Assembly: GCA_021292105.1 (NCBI GenBank)
Contig: CM037869.1
Span: 31,125,508 to 31,189,507, forward strand
DNA from: Anadara kagoshimensis
Lineage: Eukaryota > Mollusca > Bivalvia > Arcoida > Arcidae
Length of the DNA: 64,000 nt
Direction: 5' to 3'
Part shown: piece after piece, positions 54,771 to 64,000 of the stretch
Layout: every line of letters starts with the position of its first letter
Position numbering within the stretch: the stretch's first letter is position 1
Notes under the pieces: model-generated
What the model saw: only the letters and a program-made list of their open reading frames with translations
Databases searched by the model: none
What the model was told of the DNA's origin: nothing
Position numbers and translations under genes: made by a program

Positions 54771-56069
54771 AGGTGAAAGTCTTTGCTATCTTCATTACAC
54801 AATGTTTGTGAGGCATGTAATGTGTCTCTTAATATCCATGCAATTATGTTAAATTTTTTTGTCAGAATTGAGAACCTTATTACTGTTAAATGTTTTTGTA
54901 GTGCTATTTCCTGTATTAACATTTTCTGTTTTAAATCTTTGTAATTTGTGTTCATATTTTTCAATTTTTGTTTGCAAATCATCTATTTTTTATCCTTTGG
55001 AAGACACGAATACAGTAAATATCAAATGTACAATAGACATGGTCATTGTTTGAAATGTAAGAGCATTTAGGGAATGTTCACATGCATAGTTATAGTACAA
55101 TTAGACACTGAGAGTGCCAACCATAGTAACTAAAATATAGCACTAGCATTCAAGCCTGCCAACAAACATAAAAAAATACTAAAAACTAGTCATATGTATA
55201 GACATGATTAGCTTGTTACAGAGAAAAAAAATGATGATGCGACCTTAAACTGCATTACAACTGTATATGGAGCCTAGTCTAAATTATTGGTCTATACACG
55301 GTAAAATGTAGTCTAATAGAAGTGATGAGGGGTAAAATGTAAAACATTACTCGTTTCACTCAATAATATGATTTATAATTTGTCTATATACTACACTATA
55401 TTATTGTAGTAAATACATCATTTTTTAATCCTATCCACTATTATTGAGTAAAACTAAACAGTAGTAACTTAGTTAGCTGTATAAAACAATAATACATGGA
55501 TCAATTTTTACAAGAAATGTACACTACATTAGATACCTCTTCCAGGGGTTTATCATAGAAATTACTTTGTAATGAATTGAAGTATCAAATTTATTTTCTA
55601 GTTAATATCCCTTTTAATTATATTATAACATTTTGTAAGTTTAGAACTTCAAATCATACACTCCCAATAGAAACAGGTAGATCATAAGATGGTCTGGTAT
55701 TCATAGAGAAAATAGAAAATGCATACTTTGTAAACTAGATAATGGGGATGAATTTCATTATATTTTAGTAGGTAAAACTTTGAATTATTATAGCACTTTA
55801 TATATAAACAGTAATTTTTACAACGGCGCAAATGTATTGGAATTTAATACATGTAGTTTATTTTCTACTAGTGATATATTGGCACTCAATTATGTAATGT
55901 TCTTCGTAGTGTTAATAAGTTTTTGTCAGTCCTTCTGAAAAGCTCATTATATATAATTTGTATCCACGCATGCATAAATTTGCATTTGTTTATATGTAAA
56001 TGTTCTCTAAACTGTAAAACGTATTATGGGCCTAAAGTTATTAATTATGTTATTAAGTAACAGCGCACA

Positions 56070-56211
56070 GGCGCTTGATACGTTAAACAAAATTCGTCCT
56101 ATGTCTCTACATTGAAATGATAGAGACACATACAATGATTTATTATTATTACATTTACTGGATTCTGTGAAGGGCTTATCGGCATCAACTCACAGGACCG
56201 TATCAAGCGCC
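56070..56211. repeat. possible small MITE
   Basis: GGCGCTTGATACG at 56070-56082 and its exact complement CGTATCAAGCGCC at 56199-56211, 142 bp end to end, with no open frame. Confidence 0.5.
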
Positions 56212-56504
56212 GGTGTACCCGCTAAATAATCTACAATTTACATAAAAATGAATGAAAGTGTCTTCTATTTTATAACAAAAATTTAGATCTTACATTGCTT
56301 AAATAATCTGTAAGGCAACTAAATATAAATTCATCTATTATTGGGACCCATAACCACATTAAACATACAAGGTGAATAAACGTAAACAAAACCGCTGTCT
56401 TCCATTTTTAATTTTTTTTTGTCCGATTGACCTTTGACCGGGGCCGCTTACGTATAGCAAAGTCGAAATGTTGATTTGATGTGTATCATTTCAATAAAAG
56501 AGTA

Positions 56505-56663
56505 CAGTCAAACCTGTATACATAGGCCACCTAAATGAATCATTATAAGTGGCCTTTATATACAAGCTCAAATAACGTGAATAAAGACCAATTGGATAAG
56601 TAAACTGGCCTTTATAAGCATGTGCCCAGTATTTAGAAGTGACCTTTAATGTGGGTTGGACTG
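56505..56663 (-). mobile_element. palindromic MITE, copy 4
   Basis: Starts CAGTCAAACCTGTATA and ends GGTTGGACTG, inverted relative to copies 1-3, each end next to TA (AGTACAGTC / GACTGTATT), consistent with a TA target site. Confidence 0.8.
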
Positions 56664-57541
56664 TATTGTCAATTTATTACGTATTTTGTGAATGATACTG
56701 ATTTAAAATTATATGTAGTCAAAACCAAAACAACTTACATAAGTGCTTGCGGAGACAAGGAAGTAGTTATTTATGTTGATATAATTAACAAAACAACCTT
56801 TAAACTATGTATAAGTTACCTGTGTCATTGTTAAGAACCGGTTTGTTGGGTAATATATTCACTTCCTAGTTGTTTTCTATATTGTTGATATACAAATTAT
56901 ATTATTTTTCATTTTCATTGGAATCCATTTTACAGGTACGTTTGCATTATTACGATAAATAATGACCTCATAATTTTTTGTGTCCTTTTTTCCGCATTGT
57001 TTAAGTGAATTTATGAATGGATTTTAAATTCATAATACCATTTTTGCCCGATCTACATTTTTGTGGCAAAGCATTTCAATAATAAATAACTTTTCACTGA
57101 ATTTCGCCCACTTCAAACGTTATTTAAAAATTATGGAAATATGTGGCTAAACAGCTCCGGACCTCCCTTAGCTAGCTACACTCGCCGCGTTTAAAATCAA
57201 AATCGATAAGGAAGGAACATGGTATTTTGCGACATCAAATATATCTAGGATACAAGTAATCATATCAATTAAGACACCCTTTAATTCTTTATCGTCAACT
57301 TTGTATCTTTCTGGTAATATGCCTTTTTAATTTACAGTAAATACTGCTTTTTCCCGTTAACTGCATTGATCAGTTCTCAAAGCCTATACTTTGCTGTTTG
57401 GATTGTGATTTGAACATGGACTTGCATGTTTGCGTTTGATTATAAAGTAATTCACATTACGCGATAAGATTTAACTAATGTAAACGGCCACATAAAATTT
57501 TGTCTAAATTATGATGTATATTTTTATTATTCTTTTTACAG

Positions 57542-57634
57542 ATTATTATAATGGCATAATGAATTCCAGCAAATATACTTACTTTACGGTTTTTGTACTG
57601 CTCTGGCATCACACTTGCATTACAGAATCATCTG
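57542..57634 (+). CDS. gene C exon 1: signal peptide of a third family member
   Basis: After a TTTTACAG acceptor, ATG at 57559 encodes MNSSKYTYFTVFVLLWHHTC then ITESS and splits in phase 1 at GTGAGT, the same 76 coding nt as gene B exon 1. An earlier ATG at 57551 reads only M-A-stop (ATGGCATAATG) and overlaps the real start by one base, so it forms a minimal upstream ORF. The lectin and later exons would lie beyond the LINE and outside the window. Confidence 0.78.
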
Positions 57635-58400
57635 GTGAGTCTTTGTTTTCGATTATCTAAAATTTATTATAATAAATCTTATCCCACTGAATTTGTATCA
57701 TTTTAGCCCAACTGTATTTAACCAGCTTAGCAAATTGTATTGCAAAGAAAACATGCCCATGTCTTCATGTCGGGGTCCGATCAGTCTTGCGTAAATTTTA
57801 AACTCTTAAAATCAGAAGAACCAAACTATGTGTGGAAGGCCACTGAATTCCAAGTATTTAGCGAATACTTCCGATGTCCAAGCTTGTCTGCGTTACGTAA
57901 TAGCTACTGTGGATGCATTTTTAACCAGTTTTGTATAAAGTTGAAATCTAGACAGGGAATAGCACCCCCATTTTCAAAATCCTTCTCAACGATTTTCCTT
58001 CATTTGAATCTGGCAAATTTAAAATTTTAATAATTTCGTTAATAATAAACATGGTTTGATTTTTAAGGAGTCAGTTTGATTATCGCTTTAATTTAACAGT
58101 ATACGTAAAATTATTTTGTTTATTTGCAAATTTTAAAAAAATCATCTAAATAAAAGTAAGAAAAATCACGGTTCCGAGAGGGTTGTGAAACAGGCCAGAA
58201 CATGAAGCATATGCAACACTGTGTTTTAAAAGAAATAATTCCTTTCATTTTCACATCACGAATTATGCAAAAAGGGTTGTGAAACAGGCCAGGGTTATAT
58301 TATTTATTTAATTTTTTACACGCTTTATTTTTTTTTCAAGAATGATTTTTCAAATGTCTATAACTTATGCGAATAAGATGAACATCTTCTCAGAAAGAGA
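57635..58400 (+). other. gene C intron 1, 5' part
   Basis: AT-rich, with the phrase GGTTGTGAAACAGGCCAG occurring twice (near 58180 and 58265). No exon seen. Confidence 0.5.
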
Positions 58401-58823
58401 ATGATTATGATATACATTGGCTCAGACCATATGTGTGAATGTGAATTGTCCTTGCCAGTGGCCTTTGCTGGTTCACCCGGAGTCAGTTTAATGAATTGGG
58501 GAGTGGTACGGTTGTCTGAGACGTAATTACTTGGTGAGATAGCACACTAAAATCGCCCTGAGTGCACACAGATACAAGGCAGTCCATATAACACACTCGC
58601 ACTTCACAAGCATACACGTACTTGTTCTTAAGATTAATCCATAGAGATTAATAAAAATGTGGGTGGTGAGCGAATGTCAGCAGTGTAGACGGTGTTTTTG
58701 GTCTCTGTAAAAAGTCAAGCTTTGGTCTAAAAAAGGCGAAAATGAAGTCAATTTTGGCATCAGGATTTAACATATTACTTCAGGAATCTGCTATTTCAGA
58801 TTTTTAGTGAAATTTCACAAAAT

Positions 58824-59937
58824 ATGTGCTTTGAAGGACATAAACAATCTACAAAACCAAATCGTGAAAAGTACTCATCATCAGTACAAGATAATATGTT
58901 ACCGGTAGAAGTAAGTAACGCTTTAAGTACTTTACCTGGTATACAGGACAGTTTACGCGAAATTAACACACGATTAGTCCAATATGACCAGCATAAATAT
59001 ACAGTGGAGTAATTGAAGGCAGATGTTTGGGCAAAAGATGACCTTGATTGTAAAGTACATTATATTGCACAGCAGTCTGAAGATAATGCTTCAGAAATTG
59101 TCTCTCTAAAACGTACAAATTCCGAACTTGTAAGAGAAATAGAACTCCTAAAATCAGTTGTTATCAATTTGGATCGCAAGGTAACGGAACAAGCTTCCGA
59201 AATACTCGACTTGAAAGGTCGTTCAATTCGAGACAACATTTTAATATACAACTTGACGGAAAATCGGGGGAGGGGGGAACCTGAAAGTTGACATCCCAAC
59301 AGTCCTTACAATAAAACTGAAGGAAAACCATCACCGGTCGACTTGTTAATCGTATGCAGAAAGACGATATTCTGGCAGCCCAAAAGCAAAAGAAAGAACA
59401 GGAAATTGAACTGCCCTTCTATATTACACCACAATCCCCAGTCCCAGTTGTTGAGCAAAGGAATAAACTTATCAAAGTTCGCAGCAAAATATGCAAACAC
59501 GAATTGTCAAAGGCAAAATTATTTTTAACAACGGTAGTGTTTACCGGTAAAAAAACCCAATGATCCGAGCTGAAGATATTTTGTCAGTCGGACAAGAAGA
59601 ACAAACGGTTTTAGATAACATTACAGTTCAAACAGCAGCCATAACGGAAGCGGGAAACCAATTTGCAGGTTATGCATCGCGATGTAATACAGTCAACAGT
59701 GTCCGCAATATGTATCGCAAACTCGTCTATAGATTCAGAGACAGAGACGGTAAACTACACGAGGGATATCACGATGACGGGGAACACGGTGCCGGAAGAA
59801 AACTCCTACAATGTATGACACAAAACAACATTATTGACATTACTTATGTTATTACGCGCAAGTTCACCAAACACATTGATCCGAAACGTTTTAACATTAT
59901 GGAGGATCTAGTGCACGATTTAGCAACAAAACTGTAA
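58824..59937 (+). pseudogene. LINE ORF1 (coiled-coil RNA-binding protein), broken
   Basis: Fragments in several frames: an N-terminal part (58824-59012), a heptad-rich coiled-coil (59013-59291: EIVSLKRTNSELVREIELLK, then TEQASEILDLKGRSIRDNIL) ending in the RxxN.L.I.N motif at the start of an L1 ORF1p RRM-like domain, a basic segment (59354-59563) and a C-terminal part (59560-59937). Together they resemble a trimeric L1 ORF1p that coats LINE RNA. At least three frame breaks. Confidence 0.65.
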
Positions 59938-61137
59938 TATTTCCGATCATGAAGTATTTTTTTCCCACGAACTTAATAACAAATTTACTGTTAAACATTT
60001 TCCGATTATTTATGTATTGAGTGTGGATACTAAAATACTAGATATATTATATAGTCGACCTCTATACATTGCAGACCTGTCGAAAGGTTAATACAAATAA
60101 GTATCGAAACGGTTAGTTCAGCTAATCCCCCGATCAGCTTTATCCCGAAAGCTTTTAAACAGTTTTTTCTACCTCTCAAAAGCTTTTCTAAAACTAGCTA
60201 CCCATGTTTCACCTATTGACAGCCAGTTTTGATATTCTTTTCGTTATCTCAATTTTAGACTTTTCGACAGATCTGTAATGTAAAATGATGTTAATATATG
60301 TATATAGATAAAACTTTGATATTTAAGAATACTATCATCCGTATACCCAAGTTTATAGTTAAGTATTTGTGGTATAACAATGCTGTATTTCCCATGGTAT
60401 ATATTTCGACAAATTCTGATCATGTACATTAATGTACATTCACGACTTTTTTTTTATTAAAAAAATAATTCATTTGTTATACAGTCATACTGCAGTTCCC
60501 AAACATATCGTGTTATTTCTGTACTCCGATGTGATATGTTTGACGGAGTGTTTATAAACACGGTCGAGTCTATTTATATACTATTTTCAGGTCAAATACA
60601 GAAAGCGGGGTAGTCTGGTATAGTAATACTTTGTTGTGGTATGCGCGTGTTCACGCCAACGCGTTCATTTGTTAAAATCGCCTTTATATACGGTCCCTTT
60701 TAAATATTATATAGACTCTTCCGTGTCGATATGCACTCTGTCGGAATATTTTAGCCATACTTTTCAAAATACTGCAACCGAACTTGGAGAGAAATTTCCG
60801 GTCCTATTCCAGTCCTTTTCTTGTAAAGTATTATTTAATTAACGTGTCTTCCGTTTGACTTTTTTCGCCAGATCACATTGAATATGAACCTATATTTTAG
60901 ATGCCCTTGACTTTCCAGAGACCATAACCCAACAATACCTATCATACCTAAGTTTCATTCGCCATGTCCGTTTTATGTTTGTCCTGTCCTTCTTTGTATT
61001 TGTCCTTTTCCCTTGTCCGTCAGTGTTTTATATACACAATTGACACAATTGACACAAACATGTTATGTCATCAACTTTATTACTTGCATTTCTGTAAATT
61101 GGAAAACAGAATATGTGTGATATAAAATGTTACCATA
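59938..61137 (+). other. LINE inter-ORF spacer
   Basis: About 1.2 kb between the ORF1 remnant and the start of ORF2. No coding block recognised; it may include the start of ORF2 lost to decay. Confidence 0.45.
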
Positions 61138-62127
61138 AACTGTCAGGGTCTGGGTGATAACAAGAAAAGAAGAGATGTTTTTAGTTTTTTACATAGCAAA
61201 CAATATAACATATGTTGTCTAAATAATACACATTTTGTTCCAGAAATAGAAAACTATGTAAGGACTCAATAGGACTCTAATTGTTACTTTAGCTCTTACG
61301 AATCAAACTCTAGAGGTGTAGCCATTCTCTTCAGGAACAACTTTGACTATAAAGTTCATGACATTAAGAAATGCCCAAGAGGTAATTATTTGGGTTTAAA
61401 TCTCTCATTTAACGATAAAAATGTAACTTTATTAACACTTTATGGTCCAAACGAAGATAATCCCTGCTTCTATGATGAAGTATTTTATGTATTTGAAACT
61501 TTTAATAATGAAACCCTTGTTGTTTGTGGTGATTTTAATATAGTACTAGATCAAAAACTAGACACTTACAACTATAAACATCATAACAACCCAAATGCCA
61601 CCAATAAAATAAAAGGAATTACAGAAGAGCGCTCATTAATAGATCCCTTTAGACAATTCCACCCCTATTTAAAACGTTATACTTGGAGAAAGAAAACTCC
61701 TGTCAAACAACCTCATCTTGATTTTTTCTTAGTATCTTCCAATTTTATGCCAAGTTTCGAACAATGCAATGTCGAATCTGGTTACAGAACTGATCATTCT
61801 GCTGTTGTTCTATCTGTTAAAATAAATGAATTCAAACGTGGAACGGGTCTTTGGAAATTTAATAATTCATTATTAAAGGATAAGGTGTATGTGAATAACA
61901 TAACAAACCTTATTAATGAAGTTAAAAAACAGTACTCCCTTCATATTTACAATCTAGAAAATATTGACAAAATTCCTAACTCAGAAATAAAATTTACAAT
62001 TAATGATCAACTTTTCTTGGAAACCTTGCTCATGAAGATAAGAGGTAAAACCATCTCATATTCGTCTTTTATTAAGAAAAGTAGAAATAAAACTATTGAT
62101 AAGCTAGTGAAAGAAATAGCTCCTTAG
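61138..62127 (+). pseudogene. LINE ORF2 endonuclease domain
   Basis: An APE-type endonuclease in one frame with a single internal TAG (61269-61271, probably a former Trp TGG). It starts NCQGLGDNKKRRDVFSFL, then LLTLYGPNEDN, VVCGDFN, HLDFFLVSS and RTDHSAVVLS, the N-x-G-L, GDFN and SDH-type motifs of LINE endonucleases. It nicks target DNA for target-primed reverse transcription. After 62127 the frame shifts. Confidence 0.85.
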
Positions 62128-62204
62128 AAAACAATAATGCCCGACCAAATCAAGACATACTACAATCTAAAAAAACTGAACTTATAAAAAATAGAGAAGA
62201 AAAA

Positions 62205-63266
62205 ATGAGAGGAAATGTCCTACGTTCAAAAGCTAAATGGATTGATGAAGGAGAGAAACTATCTCAATATTTTTGTAACCTTGAAAATAAAAATTTTATA
62301 AATAAAATAATACCCAAAATTGACAGAGGAGATAGAAAGTTCTTTGTTATCAATCAAGCTGAAATATTATCAGAAGTAGAAAAATTCTATAGTAACTTGT
62401 ACTCTAGCCATTCAGAAAATATCAGTAAAAATTGGTCTGAAAACTTAAAAAACTACATTATTCCAAAATTTAGTAAAGAACAGTCGAATAGTCTAAATGG
62501 AGAACTAACATATCAAGAAACATTATCCTATCTTAAGAAAATGAAAAATAACAACAGTCCTGGCACAGATGGCTACACCGCTGAATTTTATAAGTTTTTT
62601 GGATAGATTTGGGGCACTTTGTAATACGTTCTTTAAATTATGGCTATGCATGTGGAGAACTCTCAATTACACAAAAGAGAGAGGTGATAAATTGTATATC
62701 TAAGGGAGACAAGCCCAAGCAATATTTAAAAAAACTGGCGCCCTATTAGTCTTTTGAACACTTCTTATAAATTTGCATCTGGTTGTATCGCAGAAAGAAT
62801 GAAAACAGTGTTAGACAAATTGATCCACCCAGATCAAACAGGTTTTATAAAAAGTAGATACATATGAGAAAATGTACGTTTAATATACGATATCATGAAA
62901 TATGTTGAAGATAAAAATATACCTGGTATGTTACTTCTAATAGATTTTGAGAAAGCGTTTGATTCTATATCATGTAATTTGATTTCACAAGTATTAAATT
63001 TCTTTAATTTTAGTCACTCTATAAAACACTGGGTAAATACTTTCTACAATAATATATCATCATCAGTAACCTAAAGTGGTTTTTTATCCAACTTCTTTGC
63101 AATAGGCAGGGGGTGTAGACAAGGTGACCCATTGAGTCCATATATTTTTTTCTATGTGCAGAAATATTAGTTATCTATATTAGAAACAACAAAGATATAA
63201 AAGATATTTGTATTGACAAAGAAATTTACAAAACATCGCAATATGCTGACGATACTTCTCTTTTTA
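62205..63266 (+). pseudogene. LINE ORF2 reverse transcriptase, broken
   Basis: From 62205: RGNVLRSKAKWIDEGEK, then NNNSPGTDGYTAEFYKFFG and a stop. In shifted frames: RPISLLNTSYKF, HPDQTGFIKSRYI, LLIDFEKAFDSIS, GCRQGDPLSPYIFF and QYADDTSLF, the catalytic box. All major RT blocks are recognisable but multiple stops and shifts intervene. The sequence ends abruptly in an unrelated repeat right after ADDTSLF. Confidence 0.85.
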
Positions 63267-64000
63267 GCTCACCTGAGCAAAAAGCTCAGATGAGCTATTG
63301 CAATCTATCACCGTCCGTCGTCCGTCGTCCGTCGTGCGTCGTGCGTCGTGCGTCGTGCGTCGTGTGTCGTGTGTAAACTTTACATTTTAATCTTCTCCTC
63401 CAAAACTACTGGGCCATATTTGATGAAACTTGGTGGTTATCATGCCTAGGTAACAGCCTTTCAAAATTGTGTTCGGGGTTTGGCCACGCCCAACAAGATG
63501 GCAGCTGTCACTAAAAATAGCAAAAAGACAAAAAAATCTTCTTCTCTGAAACCAAAAGGTGCAGGCAAATTTTGATTGGATATTTGGATTCAGCATACCT
63601 GGGAACATTAAAATTGTGTTTTTCATGAAAATTAGACGAAAAATGTGTTACGCGTTTTTTGCGTAAAATTATGTAATTTTTAAAATGAGACATTTATTGT
63701 TATAACTTCATAACGGCTGAAGATAATTGTATGGAGTTTTCACTGTTGATCTTGTCTTGCAATTTTCTTCCAATTGATGTCAAGGTCGAAGGTCAAGGTC
63801 ATGTCCCAGTTTTTGACCTTTGATAAAAAATGCTTATTTTTTTAACATTTCTTGTGATAATGGCATAGGATTTTCAGTTGCTTGTAGGTATTGACATGAC
63901 GATCATTTTGATACATAGATCAGGGTCATGGGTTCAAAGGTCAAGGTCACAGATGTCCAAGAATACCAAAATAGTTAATTATCTGCAAAACTATGAATTT
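63267..64000 (+). mobile_element. AGCTCACCTGAGC-type repeat element, partial
   Basis: Begins AGCTCACCTGAGCAAAAAGC then TCAGATGAGCTATTGCAAT, followed by a CGTCGT(C/G)CGTCGTG minisatellite (about 63310-63375) and long non-coding sequence with repeated GGTCAAGGTCA motifs. The palindromic start and the CGTCGTG run are familiar from dispersed repeats in bivalve and other invertebrate genomes. It runs off the window. No protein recognised. Confidence 0.7.
63310..63375 (+). repeat. CGTCGTG-type minisatellite
   Basis: Seven-base units CGTCCGT / CGTCGTG / CGTCGTGTG repeated about nine times at the head of the inserted element. Confidence 0.85.

Larger units (their letters stand above)
49341..57541. 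other. intergenic region between genes B and C
   Basis: The first 400 bp probably include the gene B 3' untranslated region (an AATAAA lies near 49739). Then 50-53 kb is anonymous, with two weak open segments near 52.1 and 52.6 kb. Further on: SINE (53251-53574), MITE copy 3 (53765), a 167-bp tandem duplication (54444), an inverted pair GGCGCTTGATACG (56070/56199), MITE copy 4 (56505) and Penelope-like pieces (57148-57255 inverted, 57365-57440). No gene I can support. Confidence 0.5.
58401..63266 (+). mobile_element. L1-like LINE, decayed and 3'-interrupted
   Basis: Plus strand, in gene C intron 1. Order: presumed 5' UTR (58.4-58.8 kb), ORF1 remnants (58824-59937), spacer (to about 61137), ORF2 endonuclease (61138-62127) and reverse transcriptase (62205-63266). 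The protein parts resemble the L1/Tx1 group. Several stops and frameshifts make it inactive. The left boundary is approximate. The right part, after the RT YADD box, is replaced by another repeat. Confidence 0.8.

Noticed and set aside
59354-59563. Independent gene
   Set aside because: Basic frame lies between other ORF1 pieces of the LINE and fits as part of it.

Overview
The window looks like nuclear DNA of a marine mollusc, most likely a bivalve. It is AT-rich and intron-rich, with GT-AG exons of about 75-330 bp scattered among dense mobile DNA. It carries tRNA-derived SINEs, palindromic MITEs, a mariner element, Penelope-like retroelement fragments, a LINE, and an AGCTCACCTGAGC/(CGTCGTG)n element of a kind common in bivalve genomes. 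The species cannot be named from the sequence. There is no bacterial, viral, CRISPR or rRNA content.

Three tandem, same-strand members of one receptor family are present. Gene A (about 1.2-29.0 kb) and gene B (36.1-49.3 kb) encode secreted-then-anchored proteins. Each has a signal-peptide exon, an F-type lectin (fucolectin/FTP) domain split over two exons, a run of EGF-like modules of the multiple-EGF (MEGF10/Draper/SREC-like) kind, one transmembrane exon and a cytoplasmic tail. Gene C begins at 57.5 kb with its signal-peptide exon only and runs off the window. All internal ectodomain exons are phase 1-1. Gene B joins into an uninterrupted 558-residue frame and its tail has YENQ, YETL and YTGL tyrosine motifs. 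It also has a candidate alternative last exon without those tyrosines. Gene A looks partly decayed or tail-less: premature stop in the tail, lost tyrosines, lost EGF cysteines, compensating indels in the lectin domain and an extra, frame-broken lectin module.

Layout: 1-1 kb sparse DNA and a MITE; 1.2-15.4 kb gene A 5' exons, with SINEs and a mariner nested in a Penelope-like fragment; 16.6-25.0 kb a satellite array of about 109-bp monomers with a 3.02-kb higher-order period, inside a gene A intron; 25.1-25.5 kb palindromes; 25.6-29.7 kb gene A 3' exons and a relic tail exon; 29.7-36.1 kb intergenic repeats; 36.1-49.3 kb gene B; 49.3-57.5 kb intergenic repeats (SINE, MITEs, tandem duplication); 57.5 kb gene C exon 1; 58.4-63.3 kb a decayed L1-like LINE in gene C's first intron, interrupted just after its RT YADD box by the AGCTCACC-type element.

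The least expected signal is a dispersed family of hammerhead-ribozyme-like motifs. The copy at 16329-16374 has an intact conserved core, a perfect 7-bp stem I and a self-complementary ACGGCCGT stem III. Three degenerate relatives lie at 10.83, 31.49 and 39.19 kb, and a fragment at 35.10 kb starts almost at the predicted cleavage site. This looks like a retrozyme- or Penelope-associated ribozyme family next to the receptor cluster.
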